Source: Nitrospira sp. (GTDB taxonomy: Bacteria > Nitrospirota > Nitrospiria > Nitrospirales > Nitrospiraceae). From it: 64,000 nt of DNA. Every line of letters starts with the position of its first letter. Within the stretch, counting starts at the first letter, position 1. Both the position numbers and the translations under genes were made by a program. This document shows positions 49,307-60,744 of the stretch, in pieces. Under the pieces are notes generated by a model that had not been told where the DNA came from, searched no databases, and saw nothing but the letters and a program-made list of their open reading frames with translations. The stretch spans positions 174,082-238,081 of the forward strand of contig JANDJL010000001.1 in the NCBI GenBank assembly GCA_024330965.1, read 5' to 3'.

Positions 49307-52300
49307 TCACTCCCGGCCAACGTACGGCCGATGATACTCCTGCAATGAACGGATAGACAGCCCTTTCTTCACGATCGCTTCGATGCCAAGGACGGCGGCC
49401 ATCGCACCGCGCATGGTCGTGTAGTACGACAGCCCCTTTTGCAACGCTTCCCTGCGGATGGAAACGGAATCGGAATGGGCCGAGGCGGTCTGAACCGTGT
49501 TGACCACGAGCGCCACTTCTCCATTTTTGATGTGATCCACAATGTGCGGCCGGCCCTCGCTCACTTTATTGACCGTCGCCACCTCGACTCCATGCTCTCT
49601 TAAATAGTGTGCCGTGCCGGTCGTCGCCTGAATGGAAAAGCCAACGGCTCGCAGGCGCCTGGCCACTTCCAAAGCTGCGGGCCGATCGCCAGCCTTGACG
49701 CTGATAAAGGCGGTGCCCGACTTGGGAAGCGCGGCTCCGGCTCCGGCCTGTGATTTTGCGAAGGCCCAGCCGAAGTCCTCATCGATGCCCATCACTTCCC
49801 CGGTCGATTTCATCTCCGGCCCCAAGAGCACGTCAACGCCGGCGAATTTCGTAAACGGAAAGACCGCTTCCTTGACAGACATATGAGCCGGTTGCGGCGG
49901 CGACGTGAAACCGAGTTCATCCAGCGTGCGCCCCAGCATCACCTTCATGGCCAACTTCGTCAGGGGCACCCCGATCGCTTTACTGACAAAAGGGACGGTG
50001 CGCGATCCCCGCGGATTGACCTCAAGGATATAAACGGTTCCATTCTTCACGGCAAATTGGGCGTTCATCAGCCCGACCACTCCCAATGCCTTGGCCAAGA
50101 GTTTCATCTGCCGTTCGATCTCACACACGACGGCCTTGTCCAACGTATAGACCGGCAGAGAACAGGCCGAGTCACCGGAATGGACACCGGCCTCTTCGAT
50201 ATGCTCCATGATGCCGGCCACGACGACTGTCTTCCCGTCTGAAATCGCATCGGCGTCGACTTCGATGGCATCGGACAAATACTTGTCGATCAGGACGGGG
50301 TGGTCGGGAGACGCCTTGACGGCGGACTTCATGTACTCCATCAATCCAGCATGATCATAGACGATTTGCATCGACCGCCCGCCGAGCACGTAGGAAGGCC
50401 GCACCATCACCGGATAGCCGAGAGCCTCCGCCACCCGAACCGCCTCGTCGAGGGAACGTGCCATGCCGCTTTCGGCTTGGCGCAGGCCAAGCCTCATCAA
50501 AAGATCCCGAAACCGCTCGCGATCCTCGGCCAAATCGATGGCATCCGGGCTGGTGCCTAGGATTCTGACACCGGCCCTGGACAGGGGAATCGCCAGTTTC
50601 AGCGGCGTCTGCCCTCCGAACTGAAGCACCACACCCATCGGTCGTTCCTTGCGCACGATGTTCAACACATCTTCCTCGGTCAGCGGCTCGAAGTAGAGCC
50701 GATCCGACGTATCATAGTCCGTGCTGACCGTTTCAGGGTTGCAGTTGACCATGATCGTTTCAATTCCCTCTTCCCGGAGCGCCATGGCCGCGTGGACGCA
50801 GCAATAGTCGAACTCGATCCCCTGTCCGATCCGGTTGGGTCCACCACCAAGAATCATCACCTTCTTCCGATCGGACGGCCTGGCCTCGCACTCATCTCCG
50901 TAGGTGGAATACAGATACGGCGTATGGGCCTCAAACTCCGCCGCGCAGGTATCGACCCGCTTGTACGTGACGGACCGGCGATCAGCCGCGGCCGGCGTCT
51001 CTTTCTCATCCCCCATGCGCGCCCTGCGGACGGAAGCCGCATCAATCCCCAGCAGCCGGCCGATCCGATCATCGGAGAATCCCAACCGCTTGGCCTCCCA
51101 CAGCCATCCGTTCATCGCCGTACTGAGACCGGCCGCCAGCTCTTCCGCCCTGTCGACGAGTCTCCGCTCGAATTCCACCAATTCCCGAACCTGTTCGATG
51201 AACCAGGGATCGATTTTGGTGATTGCGAACAGCTCCTCGGAGCCGAGTCCCAACCGAATGCCGTCGGCGAGATACCAAAGCCGTTCCGCAAGCGGCGCGC
51301 GCAACAGACGGCGGACCTGTTCGATCATCTCATCCCGATTCGCCCCGGCGGGAAGCCCTCGATCGATTCCCATGCGCGAGGCCAATCCGTTCAGCTCCAG
51401 TTCCAACGATCGAATCGCCTTCTGCAACGCTTCCTTGAATGTCCGCCCGATCGCCATGGCTTCCCCGACCGACTTCATCTGGGTCGTAAGCGTCGGATCG
51501 GCGCCTTTGAACTTCTGAAAGGCGAACCGCGGAATTTTCACGACCACGTAGTCGATCGCTGGCTCGAACGACGCCTTCGTAACACCGGTGATGTCGTTCG
51601 TGATTTCATCCAACGTGTAGCCGACCGCCAGTTTGGCAGCGATCTTAGCGATCGGAAATCCGGTCGCCTTTGACGCCAACGCCGAGCTTCGGGAAACGCG
51701 AGGATTCATCTCGATGACAACCATGTCGCCGTTTGCGGGGTTCACTCCGAACTGGATGTTCGAGCCACCCGTTTCGACACCGATTTCCCGGATAATCTTG
51801 AGCGCCGCGTCCCTCATCCGCTGGTATTCCTTGTCGGTCAACGTCATGGCCGGCGCGACGGTGATGCTGTCTCCGGTATGAACGCCCATGGGATCAAGGT
51901 TTTCGATCGGACAGACGATCACGACGTTGTCCTTGAGGTCGCGCATCACCTCCAACTCGTATTCCTTCCATCCAATGACCGACTCTTCGATCAGCACCTG
52001 ACTCACGGGGCTCATGGTCAACGCCCAATCGATCAGTTTGACAAACTCCTCGCGATTGTAGGCGATATTGCCGCCGCTTCCGCCCATCGTAAACGAAGGA
52101 CGGATAATGGCGGGAAACCCAACCGTTTCCAACAGCGCTATCGCCTCTGTGCGGTTGTGAGCCGTGCCGCTCTTGGGCACACGCAGTCCGATCCGTTGCA
52201 TCGCCGCCTTGAAGGCTTCGCGATCCTCCGCCTTGTGAATGGCCTCGGCTGACGCACCGATCAGCTTGACTCCATATTTGTCCAACACCCCTTTTTTGAC

Positions 52301-52606
52301 CAATCCCATGGTCGTGTTGAGCGCCGTCTGCCCGCCCATTGTCGGCAGCAACGCGTCAGGCCGTTCCCGCTCGATCACGGCTTCGACCACATCCACGGTA
52401 ATCGGTTCCACGTAGGTGCGGTCGGCCATCTCCGGATCAGTCATAATCGTGGCGGGATTGCTGTTAATGAGGATGACCCGATAGTCTTCTTCCTTGAGCG
52501 CCTTGCATGCCTGCGTGCCGGAATAGTCGAACTCGCAGGCCTGGCCGATAACGATCGGCCCGGAGCCAATGATCAGAACGGAGCGGATGTCCGTGCGTTT
52601 CGGCAT
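49307..52606 (-). CDS. carB: Carbamoyl-phosphate synthase large subunit
   Basis: 1,099 residues with the duplicated ATP-grasp layout: start [20 protein letters not shown], first grasp [16 protein letters not shown], second half [19 protein letters not shown] and [15 protein letters not shown], and a C-terminal allosteric MGS-like domain ([20 protein letters not shown]). It uses ammonia channelled from CarA to make carbamoyl phosphate for pyrimidines and arginine. In the pyr run it is separated from carA by two protease genes. Confidence 0.97.
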   Translation of the reverse strand: MPKRTDIRSVLIIGSGPIVIGQACEFDYSGTQACKALKEEDYRVILINSNPATIMTDPEMADRTYVEPITVDVVEAVIERERPDALLPTMGGQTALNTTMGLVKKGVLDKYGVKLIGASAEAIHKAEDREAFKAAMQRIGLRVPKSGTAHNRTEAIALLETVGFPAIIRPSFTMGGSGGNIAYNREEFVKLIDWALTMSPVSQVLIEESVIGWKEYELEVMRDLKDNVVIVCPIENLDPMGVHTGDSITVAPAMTLTDKEYQRMRDAALKIIREIGVETGGSNIQFGVNPANGDMVVIEMNPRVSRSSALASKATGFPIAKIAAKLAVGYTLDEITNDITGVTKASFEPAIDYVVVKIPRFAFQKFKGADPTLTTQMKSVGEAMAIGRTFKEALQKAIRSLELELNGLASRMGIDRGLPAGANRDEMIEQVRRLLRAPLAERLWYLADGIRLGLGSEELFAITKIDPWFIEQVRELVEFERRLVDRAEELAAGLSTAMNGWLWEAKRLGFSDDRIGRLLGIDAASVRRARMGDEKETPAAADRRSVTYKRVDTCAAEFEAHTPYLYSTYGDECEARPSDRKKVMILGGGPNRIGQGIEFDYCCVHAAMALREEGIETIMVNCNPETVSTDYDTSDRLYFEPLTEEDVLNIVRKERPMGVVLQFGGQTPLKLAIPLSRAGVRILGTSPDAIDLAEDRERFRDLLMRLGLRQAESGMARSLDEAVRVAEALGYPVMVRPSYVLGGRSMQIVYDHAGLMEYMKSAVKASPDHPVLIDKYLSDAIEVDADAISDGKTVVVAGIMEHIEEAGVHSGDSACSLPVYTLDKAVVCEIERQMKLLAKALGVVGLMNAQFAVKNGTVYILEVNPRGSRTVPFVSKAIGVPLTKLAMKVMLGRTLDELGFTSPPQPAHMSVKEAVFPFTKFAGVDVLLGPEMKSTGEVMGIDEDFGWAFAKSQAGAGAALPKSGTAFISVKAGDRPAALEVARRLRAVGFSIQATTGTAHYLREHGVEVATVNKVSEGRPHIVDHIKNGEVALVVNTVQTASAHSDSVSIRREALQKGLSYYTTMRGAMAAVLGIEAIVKKGLSIRSLQEYHRPYVGRE

Positions 52607-52634
52607 AGCGTTCCTTATGAATCCCTGTCGGTCA

Positions 52635-53558
52635 TCAGGACGGTTGCGGCGGTCCGATCGTCGGGTAATAGGGCTGAGCCGGCGACGGGTCCTGCTGCTC
52701 CGATCTTCGATAATGCTTCAGCGCGTCCGGCAACCATGCCTCAATTTGGTTGAGTCGTGTCGAATCGGACGGATGCGTCGACAAGAACTCAGGAATATTT
52801 TGTTGCGCTCGGAAACAGGCCTTGCCGATCAACTGCCTGGGACACCCACTCATCCGTTCCCAAAAGGGCACCGCTTCGCGGGGATCATACCCTGCCTGAG
52901 CCATCAGTCGAAGCCCGATAAAATCGGCCTCGGATTCCTGACTCCGCCCGAACGGCAGGGACACACCCACCCCGTAGGCGCTCATGGCCGCCACCGCCGC
53001 ATCCGGCCGTCCAGCCGCCGCCCCTGCCGCCAAGGCGCCGACCTGGGCGATCGTCTCCAGAATGCCCCTGCTGTACCGCTCGGCACCGTGGCGTTGCAGC
53101 ACGTGCGCAACTTCATGGCCCATGACGGTCGCCAACCCGTTTTCGTTTTGAGTGAATTTGAGAATGCCGGTAAAGACCGCGACCTTCCCACCCGGCAGGG
53201 CGAACGCGTTGACGGTGCGATCGTCCTGAATGACGACGAATTCCCATTGATACTCCGGTTTGTTCGCCGCGGCGGCGATACGACGGCCGACCCGATTGAC
53301 CATCTCGTTGATTTCCAAATCATCGCTCAACCGGGCCTTACGGAGAATCTCATGAAAGGCGCTGATTCCCATGGCTATTTCTTTTTCTTCGGAGATGGTG
53401 ATGAATTGATCACGCGCGGTCCCCGGCGCGCGATAGCAGCCGGTTACGGCGGAGACGAACCAACCGGCCATCCCGAAACCCACGAGCCCCTGTAATCCGA
53501 CAACAAACCGAACCCCCCGGCGGAGCAGCACGCGGCGCTCAATTGACAGGGAAAGCAT
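52635..53558 (-). CDS. M48-family metalloprotease, probable lipoprotein
   Basis: 307 residues. The hydrophobic N-terminus ([21 protein letters not shown]) looks like a membrane or lipoprotein signal. The zinc motif is [17 protein letters not shown] (HEVAH), with a later Glu in [19 protein letters not shown]. Members such as BepA/LoiP clean up misfolded outer-membrane proteins in the periplasm. The start is probably ATG 53558. It is embedded between sppA and carB. Confidence 0.88.
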   Translation of the reverse strand: MLSLSIERRVLLRRGVRFVVGLQGLVGFGMAGWFVSAVTGCYRAPGTARDQFITISEEKEIAMGISAFHEILRKARLSDDLEINEMVNRVGRRIAAAANKPEYQWEFVVIQDDRTVNAFALPGGKVAVFTGILKFTQNENGLATVMGHEVAHVLQRHGAERYSRGILETIAQVGALAAGAAAGRPDAAVAAMSAYGVGVSLPFGRSQESEADFIGLRLMAQAGYDPREAVPFWERMSGCPRQLIGKACFRAQQNIPEFLSTHPSDSTRLNQIEAWLPDALKHYRRSEQQDPSPAQPYYPTIGPPQPS

Positions 53559-53654
53559 CCTATCGATTGGAGAATCGTTGGGACAGGCCATCGGACGTTC
53601 GAGCCTCTCGGACCGATCGGCTGATCGGATCTTGATAGATCATCTTACAGTTCG

Positions 53655-54620
53655 CTACGGCATCCACAAATACATGAACTGCGGCGCGCCCCCTCGAAGA
53701 AACGTCAGCAGGTCGAGATCGCCGACGGCCGCCAATGGGCCGGGCGCCAGCAGCCGTGAATAGACATTGTTCACATATTCGCCGGGTCGTTGATAGGTGA
53801 TGACGCGGGCCTCGGTGAGATTGGCTTTTTTCTTCGCCAGCTCGATGGCATCCTCCAAGTAGCCGATCTCGTCCACCAAACCGGCCGCCTTCGCCTGATC
53901 GCCCGCATAGACCCGTCCGTCGGCCAGTTGTTTGATCCGGTCCATCGGCAAGTGCGGACGGCCTTCCTGCACGACGGACAAAAATCGCTGGTAGAACGAA
54001 TCGATCAGCCCTTGAAAAATCGTCCGCTCCTCCGGCGTCATCACGCGAAACGGCGACCCCATGTCCTTGCGCGGACCAGAGGTCACCGCCGTCGCTTCCA
54101 ATCCAACCTTTTCCATCAATCCCCGGGCGTTGATCGTCAGCATGATGACGCCGATGCTGCCGGTCACCGAGGACGGATGCGCCAACACCGCGTCCGCGGC
54201 GGAGGCGACGTAATAGCCGCCGGACGTTCCCAGGTCCATGATCGAGGCGACGATCGGAACCTTCTTGGACGTCTTGAACGACTTAATCTCGTGATAAATG
54301 ATGTCCGATGCCGTCACCGTGCCGCCCGGCGTGTTGATTCGGAGGACGACCGCCTTCACATTGTCATCTTGGGCGGCTTTCGTTAATTGTTCCTTTACCC
54401 TCGCGACGGGACTGGGAGCCGGCAGAAGCCCTTCCTTTTCCTGCGAGCTGATCAGGCCTGAAATATCGATGAGCAACACCTTGGCCGATCCGCTTCCGCT
54501 CACCGTCGTTTCCTTGAGCGGTCCCTGGCCGGGGAACAAAGTAAAGTTGAACGAGCAGCCCGACAATGGCAGTGCGATCGACAATCCCATCAGGACGGTC
54601 GCGACAAATCGGTTACGCAT
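53655..54620 (-). CDS. sppA: Signal peptide peptidase SppA, short form
   Basis: 321-residue S49 serine protease that degrades released signal peptides. A lipoprotein-like start (FVATVLMGLSIALPLSGC) is followed by VKAVVLRINTPGGTVTASD, the nucleophile block DLGTSGGYYVASAADAVLAHP and SSVTGSIGVIM. The length fits the 36-kDa short SppA type. ATG 54620 overlaps the end of carA by 8 bp. Confidence 0.92.
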   Translation of the reverse strand: MRNRFVATVLMGLSIALPLSGCSFNFTLFPGQGPLKETTVSGSGSAKVLLIDISGLISSQEKEGLLPAPSPVARVKEQLTKAAQDDNVKAVVLRINTPGGTVTASDIIYHEIKSFKTSKKVPIVASIMDLGTSGGYYVASAADAVLAHPSSVTGSIGVIMLTINARGLMEKVGLEATAVTSGPRKDMGSPFRVMTPEERTIFQGLIDSFYQRFLSVVQEGRPHLPMDRIKQLADGRVYAGDQAKAAGLVDEIGYLEDAIELAKKKANLTEARVITYQRPGEYVNNVYSRLLAPGPLAAVGDLDLLTFLRGGAPQFMYLWMP

Positions 54621-55791
54621 GATAGGTCTCCATGAGTCTAACGAATTCCTCAAAGAGATAGGCGGAGTCATGGGGGCCGGGCGAGGCCTCCGGGTGATAT
54701 TGCACGGAAAACAGCATCCGACTCGGGCAGGCCATACCTTCGATTGAACGATCGTTCAAGCTGAGATGCGTGATCGACAACGGACCACAGTCAGTCTCGA
54801 TGATCGGCGGACTGTCGGGAACCTCATGCAACGGCGCGGAAATGGCTGCGGCGAAATTATGGTTTTGCGACGTGATCTCCACCTTTCTGGTCCTGAGATC
54901 GATGACTGGATGGTTGGAACCATGGTGACCGAATTTCAACTTGTAGGTCTTGAGGCCGAACGCCAATGCCAAAATTTGATGGCCGAGACAGATGCCGAAG
55001 ATCGGATAGCGGCCGATCAATTTCTTCACTTCCTCCGCGGCATAGGGCACCCCCTCTGGATCGCCGGGGCCGTTCGACAAAAACACTCCGGCAGGTCGTC
55101 GAGCCTCAACCTCGGCCGCAGTTGTCGCCGCCGGCACTACGGTGACACGACAGCCCACGTCGGCCAATCGATGCAGGATGTTCCGCTTGATGCCGAAATC
55201 GTAGGCGACCACGTGCCAGGGGCGACCATTGGGGCCGGGCCGGCGTCCTTCTCCTGTATCGGGAATCCAGACTCCGGATCCCGTTTCCCACTCATAGGGG
55301 CACTCGCAGGTGACCGCCCCGGCTAAATCGCGCCCGACGATACTCGGCGCCTCTCGCGCTTTGGCCACTGCGCCGGCCGTATCCAGCCCCCCGTGCGTGA
55401 TGACCCCCTGTTGAGACCCCTGTTCCCGCAAATGTCTCGTCAACGCCCTGGTATCGACTCCTTCGATCGCCACAACTTTCGCTTCCGTCAAGTATTCATG
55501 AATCGTCTGTTTGCTCCGCCAATTGCTGGCCAAGCGGCTGGCTTCCATGACCACAAACCCCTCGGCCCACACGCGCCGGGATTCGACGTCCTCCGGCACA
55601 GTCCCATAATTTCCGATATGCGGACACGTCATGGTAATGATCTGCCCCTTGTAGGATGGATCGGTCAAAATCTCCTGATAGCCTGTCATCGCCGTGTTGA
55701 ACACGACCTCCCCGATCGCCTCTCCTTCGCAGCCGAGAGCCCGTCCCTCAAAACAGGTGCCGTCCGCTAACGCCAGCAACGCTTTCTTCAT
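54613..55791 (-). CDS. carA: Carbamoyl-phosphate synthase small subunit (glutaminase)
   Basis: 392 residues. N-terminal CarA domain (ALLALADGTCFEGRALG, NTAMTGYQEILTDPSY) and a class-I glutamine amidotransferase domain with VAYDFGIKRNILHRL, the nucleophile block FGICLGHQILALAFG and QYHPEASPGPHD. Supplies ammonia to CarB. The start ATG 55791 overlaps the preceding gene's stop as ATGA and has AGGAT upstream. Confidence 0.96.
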   Translation of the reverse strand: MKKALLALADGTCFEGRALGCEGEAIGEVVFNTAMTGYQEILTDPSYKGQIITMTCPHIGNYGTVPEDVESRRVWAEGFVVMEASRLASNWRSKQTIHEYLTEAKVVAIEGVDTRALTRHLREQGSQQGVITHGGLDTAGAVAKAREAPSIVGRDLAGAVTCECPYEWETGSGVWIPDTGEGRRPGPNGRPWHVVAYDFGIKRNILHRLADVGCRVTVVPAATTAAEVEARRPAGVFLSNGPGDPEGVPYAAEEVKKLIGRYPIFGICLGHQILALAFGLKTYKLKFGHHGSNHPVIDLRTRKVEITSQNHNFAAAISAPLHEVPDSPPIIETDCGPLSITHLSLNDRSIEGMACPSRMLFSVQYHPEASPGPHDSAYLFEEFVRLMETYHA

Positions 55792-56315
55792 CGGGATCCT
55801 CCGGCGCTTAGAAGGGATGCCCGCACCTTGATCCCCATTAAGGCCACTCCCAACACCAGAGTGCCGGCATACAAGACACGAATTGGCGCCAACACGCGGA
55901 ACAACGCCTCGAAGGCCGCCTTTTTGGCCTCCTCCCCCTGTGCCGCAAACGCCTGTTCCTGCAAAGAGACGGCCTGCGGATGCAGCACCAGCACGATAAC
56001 TCCCACACTCGCGACCATCACGGCGACAATCATCGCCTCGCCCCATCCGACCGTCGCCACCGCTTCTCCGATCCACCAACGATACATAAGCCCCACACAA
56101 AGCGTCGCAGCGGCGCCCAGGAGAAACCGCTGATAGTTCTCAAATGCCTTGGTCAAAAACACACCTCCGACATCCTGCCCGCCAAACGTGTTGAACACCG
56201 CCGGAATGACCCCGCCGATCATCACGGCCAAACCTCCCACCCACAGGCTTAGCGCCAACCATTCCAGCGTCAGACAACCGATCAAGCTCCACCACCTGAC
56301 GCCCCGCACGGTCAT
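55788..56315 (-). CDS. DUF4149-like integral membrane protein
   Basis: 175 residues with about four hydrophobic segments (LEWLALSLWVGGLAVMIGG, FLLGAAATLCVGLMYRWW, AMIVAVMVASVGVIVLVL, LYAGTLVLGVALMGIKV) and a conserved-style PQAVSLQEQAFAAQGEEAKKAAFEALF loop start. It resembles the DUF4149/TMEM205-like group, whose role is unknown. It sits 7 bp after pyrC and is coupled to carA by ATGA, so it is part of the pyr transcript. Confidence 0.75.
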   Translation of the reverse strand: MTVRGVRWWSLIGCLTLEWLALSLWVGGLAVMIGGVIPAVFNTFGGQDVGGVFLTKAFENYQRFLLGAAATLCVGLMYRWWIGEAVATVGWGEAMIVAVMVASVGVIVLVLHPQAVSLQEQAFAAQGEEAKKAAFEALFRVLAPIRVLYAGTLVLGVALMGIKVRASLLSAGGSR

Positions 56316-56322
56316 TCGAATC

Positions 56323-57600
56323 CTATGGACCTGCCCTGTACACCACGCGCCCGCCCACAATCGTCGTTTTCACGAGTCCCTTGACTTTCCAACCGGCGAA
56401 CGGCGTGTTGCGGCTTTTTGATCGAAACGTATTCGGATCGACTTCCCATTGCGCGTGGTGATCGACGATTGTGACGTCAGCATCGGCGCCCACCGCCAAG
56501 GTGCCTTTCCGAAGGCCGAAGGCGGCGGCCGGAGCGGAAGTCAGTTTCGTCACCGCCTGCTCCAATGATAAAACGCCTTCCTCCACCAGACCGAGCGTCA
56601 AGGGGAGGGCGGTTTCGAGCCCGACGATGCCGAACGGCGCCTCAGTAAAGTCCTGTTGCTTTTCCTGGGCGGCATGCGGCGCATGGTCGGTGGCGATCAC
56701 ATCGATCGTCCCATCGCGTAAGCCTTCCTTGATCGCGCGAACGTCCTCGTTTGTGCGCAGGGGCGGATTCATCTTGGCATGGGTATTGTACCCGTGAACC
56801 ACGGTTTCGGTCAGCGTGAAATGATGCGGACAGGCTTCTGCCGTCACCCTGATGCCACGGGCCTTGGCCTCCCTCACCATCCGTACCGATCCCGCCGTGC
56901 TGATATGAGCCAGATGAAGCCGCGCCCCCGTCAACTCCGACAACAACAGATTGCGGGCCACCATCACGTCTTCGGCGGCAGCCGGAATACCGGGAAGCCC
57001 CAACTCTGTCGAAACGAGCCCCTCATTCATACATCCACCTTCGGCCAAGTTGAGATCCTCGCAATGGTCCACCACCGTGAGGTCGAACGCCAGCGCGTAT
57101 TCCATCGCCCGGCGCATGACCAAACTGTTCATCACAGGCTTGCCGTCATCCGAAATCGCCACACAACCGGATCTGCGAAGGTCGCCGATCTCCGCCAGCT
57201 CTTTCCCTTCGGATCGTTTTGTAATTGCCCCGATCGGCAACACGTTCGCCAGACCTGCCTCACGGCCTCGTTCGATAATGAACTCGGTCACTGCTTGATT
57301 GTCGTTGACCGGATTCGTATTCGGCATGCAGCAGACCGTCGTGAACCCGCCGGCGACGGCTGCTGCACTGCCGCTTTGAATCGTTTCTTTGTATTCAAAC
57401 CCCGGCTCTCGAAAATGGACGTGGAGATCGACCAATCCCGGCAGGACAAGCAACCCCTGCGCGTCAATGATGTCGCAGCCGGGAGGCGCCGGCAGATTCC
57501 GGCCGACCGCGGTGATTTTTCCCCCATCGATCAGCACGTCTCCCGTGCCGACATATCGGCCCGGATCAATCACCTGCCCGCCTTTGATCAGCAATGCCAT
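56323..57600 (-). CDS. pyrC: Dihydroorotase
   Basis: 425-residue type-I amidohydrolase that closes carbamoyl-aspartate to dihydroorotate. Metal ligands in LVDLHVHFREPGFEYKE (HxH), the bridging region, DHCEDLNLAEGG, LAHIST and the catalytic Asp block DVIATDHAPHAAQEK. ATG 57600 is chosen with AAGGAG upstream and the usual start MALLIKGGQVIDPG. Confidence 0.95.
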   Translation of the reverse strand: MALLIKGGQVIDPGRYVGTGDVLIDGGKITAVGRNLPAPPGCDIIDAQGLLVLPGLVDLHVHFREPGFEYKETIQSGSAAAVAGGFTTVCCMPNTNPVNDNQAVTEFIIERGREAGLANVLPIGAITKRSEGKELAEIGDLRRSGCVAISDDGKPVMNSLVMRRAMEYALAFDLTVVDHCEDLNLAEGGCMNEGLVSTELGLPGIPAAAEDVMVARNLLLSELTGARLHLAHISTAGSVRMVREAKARGIRVTAEACPHHFTLTETVVHGYNTHAKMNPPLRTNEDVRAIKEGLRDGTIDVIATDHAPHAAQEKQQDFTEAPFGIVGLETALPLTLGLVEEGVLSLEQAVTKLTSAPAAAFGLRKGTLAVGADADVTIVDHHAQWEVDPNTFRSKSRNTPFAGWKVKGLVKTTIVGGRVVYRAGP

Positions 57601-57628
57601 CGCTGTTTTTCTCCTTTCCTCTATGCCG

Positions 57629-58549
57629 TTATCCTGCTTCGGACATGAGATACAACACCCCCATGCGCACCGCCACACCGTTGGCCACCTGATCAAGAAT
57701 CACGGAGGAAAGGCTGTCCGCCACATCCGGCGCGATTTCCACCCCGCGATTGATTGGCCCCGGATGCATGACGATGGCCCCTGGATCCGCCAGTGCGACT
57801 CGCTCAGCCGTCAAGCCGTAGAGTCTCGCGTACTCGCGGATGGTCGGGAAGAGCGCCCGTCCCTGCCGCTCCAGTTGAAGGCGGAGCATCATGATCACGT
57901 GCACACCGCGCAACCCTTCATCCATGTCGTGGTACACCGTCGCCCCCAGCCGGTCAACGCCAGACGGCATCATGGTCGCCGGGCCCACCAAACGGACTTC
58001 GGCGCCGAGTTTGGTCAACGCGAAGAGGTTCGACCTGGCGACGCGACTGTGGGCCACATCGCCGACGACCGCGACCCGCAACCCCTTGAACTCCAACCCC
58101 CGTTGCCGAATCGTATACAGATCAAGGAGAGCCTGTGTCGGATGCTCGTGCCATCCGTCCCCGGCATTGATGACGGAAGACTTCACGCCGCGCGCCAACG
58201 TTTCCGCGGCGCCGGCTGAGGAATGTCGCAACACGATAATGTCCGCCTGCATCGCCTCGATGTTGCGAGCCGTGTCAAGGAGCGTCTCCCCCTTGACGAC
58301 GCTGCTCATGGAAGGCGAAAAATTGATCACATCCGCGCTCAACCGCTTGGCCGCCAATTCAAACGACGTGCGGGTCCTCGTGCTCGGCTCGAAGAAGAGA
58401 TTGACGACGGTCTTCCCTCGCAACGCGGGCACTTTCTTGATCTCCCGCCCGGTGACTTCTTTGAACGAGTCCGCGGTATCGAGAATGAGCATGATCTCGT
58501 CAATCGACAGAGAAGCGAGACCGAGCAGATCTTTGCGTTTGAGGCCCAT
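57629..58549 (-). CDS. pyrB: Aspartate carbamoyltransferase catalytic subunit
   Basis: 306 residues. Carbamoyl-phosphate loop [49 protein letters not shown] and the late [11 protein letters not shown]. Joins carbamoyl phosphate and aspartate. No regulatory pyrI gene follows. It sits 8 bp after pyrR. ATG 58549 is the second in-frame start; the first lies 12 bp earlier. Confidence 0.96.
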   Translation of the reverse strand: MGLKRKDLLGLASLSIDEIMLILDTADSFKEVTGREIKKVPALRGKTVVNLFFEPSTRTRTSFELAAKRLSADVINFSPSMSSVVKGETLLDTARNIEAMQADIIVLRHSSAGAAETLARGVKSSVINAGDGWHEHPTQALLDLYTIRQRGLEFKGLRVAVVGDVAHSRVARSNLFALTKLGAEVRLVGPATMMPSGVDRLGATVYHDMDEGLRGVHVIMMLRLQLERQGRALFPTIREYARLYGLTAERVALADPGAIVMHPGPINRGVEIAPDVADSLSSVILDQVANGVAVRMGVLYLMSEAG

Positions 58550-58557
58550 ACCGTCTC

Positions 58558-59240
<683 letters not shown>

Positions 59241-59289
59241 CTGAGTGACCGATGCCCCGGCCGATTGGCGCGGCTTTCATTGTGTCGCT

Positions 59290-59313
59290 CCTTGCTCACC
59301 TCACCGGATGAGC
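59290..59313 (-). promoter_or_regulatory. PyrR-binding hairpin overlapping an antiterminator segment
   Basis: Minus strand: GCTCA (59313-59309) and TGAGC (59298-59294) close a loop reading TCCGGTGAGG, a match to the PyrR-binding consensus UCC-N-G-N-GAGG. The overlapping segment GTGAGCAAGG (59299-59290) can pair with the terminator's 5' arm (CCTTCTCAC) leaving one bulged C. The two folds exclude each other, which is the known PyrR attenuation logic. Confidence 0.75.
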
Positions 59314-59328
59314 CTTAAAGGTAGGTGG

Positions 59329-59357
59329 ATGGTACCGGGCCGACGTTTCGATGTCAA
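59329..59357 (-). promoter_or_regulatory. Sigma-70-type promoter of the pyr operon
   Basis: Minus strand: TTGACA (59352-59357), 17-bp spacer, TACCAT (59329-59334; 4/6). The predicted start near 59322 lies just before the PyrR-binding hairpin. Confidence 0.65.
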
Positions 59358-59487
59358 GCCCGCGTCTGGTTCATGAAAATCAAAACGGGTCGCCGTGACC
59401 TCATCGGAGACCTCGTCCAAGACATGACTTTGCTGGGCGTGATCGCGGTGAATTCAAGAACCGGGAAACGGGTGGCGGTCCATCGGC

Positions 59488-59796
59488 TTATTGTTTAACG
59501 GAACGTTTGAGTCGTTTTTCAACCGACGCAACCTTGCTATGCAACCGGCCTGCATACCCTTTGCGGTAATCGACCTTGATCGTGCAGGAAATACGGTTAC
59601 AGTCTTTTTTCATGCGCTCATAGCATTGGCGCACGACGGCGAAGACGTCATCCCATTCCCCTTCCAACACCGTTCCCATCGGATTCAATCGGTAAGGAAT
59701 TCCACTCTTGTCGATGATGTCCAACGAGCGCGCCACATATTTGCCGACACTTTCTCCCTTTCCCAAGGGGGACATGCTGAATTCCAACAAAACCAT
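59488..59796 (-). CDS. MTH1187-family (DUF77) thiamine-binding protein
   Basis: 102 residues with a ferredoxin-like fold: LLEFSMSPLGKGESVGKYVA, IPYRLNPMGTVLEGEWDDVF and CTIKVDYRKGYAGRL. Family members are small cytoplasmic proteins reported to bind thiamine or related ligands. AAGGAGG precedes ATG 59796. It follows the sirohaem gene by 49 bp and may share its transcript. Confidence 0.9.
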   Translation of the reverse strand: MVLLEFSMSPLGKGESVGKYVARSLDIIDKSGIPYRLNPMGTVLEGEWDDVFAVVRQCYERMKKDCNRISCTIKVDYRKGYAGRLHSKVASVEKRLKRSVKQ

Positions 59797-59845
59797 CTCG
59801 CCTCCTTACTTGACGTGCATCGTCCTCGAACTTACACCGTCCGCC

Positions 59846-60505
59846 TCATCCCTTGGCCTTGGGCTCTGCGGCGGTTTCGCGCTTGGTCCGCTCCTCCAGC
59901 CACACTTTCGGATACTGAACCTTCCCCAACAATCGAAACCCGTCGAGTGCCTCACGCAAAAGCGCCCGCCGCTTCTCGGCGTCCGGTTCGTCTTTTTTCG
60001 CCTGCTCCCGCAATTCCCCAAGCCACCGAACGAACGCGGCAAACTCGTCGTCCAATATCCGTTCCAGGTCCTCTTTCATAAACCCGGACAACAACGGTGC
60101 AACTCCGCTCGAACTGACGGCGACCCGCATATGTCCCGCAGACACCACAGCCGGCATTGTCACGCTGGATGCTTCCGGGAAATCGACCGACCAGACCAGC
60201 ACTCGTTTTTCTCTCGCTTTGGCAAGCAACGTTCGGGCAAAGTCGCGGTCCCCTCGCACGGTATTCAAGATCAATATCGCGTGTTCGAGATCGGACTCGC
60301 GGAAATGCCGCCCCCGGTGGATCACCTTCCCCGAAGCGGCCAACTCGCGCAGCGTTTCATTGAGCGTTGGACTGACGACCATGACGCGCGCGCCCGATTC
60401 AAGCAATCGCTGGGTCTTTTCGGCCGCTTCGTCATCGCCCCCGATCACCAAAACCGTCCAGCCCTTGACATCCAACACCAGCGGAAAGCCGGGATTCGGA
60501 GTCAT
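59846..60505 (-). CDS. Precorrin-2 dehydrogenase / sirohydrochlorin ferrochelatase (sirohaem synthase N-terminal type)
   Basis: 219 residues. NAD-binding start PLVLDVKGWTVLVIGGDDEA, then GARVMVVSPTLNETL, ILNTVRGDRDFARTLL, VNVVD-like VWSVDFPEAS and TMPAVVSAGHMRVAVSSSG, closing with a helical domain. Converts precorrin-2 towards sirohaem, the cofactor of nitrite and sulphite reductases. The methyltransferase half of CysG is absent. ATG 60505 has GAAGGAGAG upstream; a longer frame from 60784 runs into the next gene. Confidence 0.9.
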   Translation of the reverse strand: MTPNPGFPLVLDVKGWTVLVIGGDDEAAEKTQRLLESGARVMVVSPTLNETLRELAASGKVIHRGRHFRESDLEHAILILNTVRGDRDFARTLLAKAREKRVLVWSVDFPEASSVTMPAVVSAGHMRVAVSSSGVAPLLSGFMKEDLERILDDEFAAFVRWLGELREQAKKDEPDAEKRRALLREALDGFRLLGKVQYPKVWLEERTKRETAAEPKAKG

Positions 60506-60550
60506 CGTTCTCTCCTTCGTCTCATACAAACCGACATTGCGGCAACGGCC

Positions 60551-60580
60551 ATCATACAATATGACTTTCGAGATCGTAAA
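60551..60580 (-). promoter_or_regulatory. Possible promoter of the sirohaem synthase gene
   Basis: Minus strand: TTTACG (60575-60580; 4/6), 18-bp spacer, TATGAT (60551-60556; 5/6). It lies in the 239-bp gap between the HNH gene and ATG 60505. Confidence 0.35.
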
Positions 60581-60744
60581 CGGCGCTCTCTCGTTTCTCG
60601 GCTCGACCCGTAACGACAACTCATCTATAATTCCATCCCGCCGCTCGACCTTCGACCGAGTTCGAAAAGCATCGTGAATTCCATGTGAAACGATGCTGCG
60701 TGACGGGAGGCACCGGAGAGAATGAGACTTATCGGCTGGGCGAA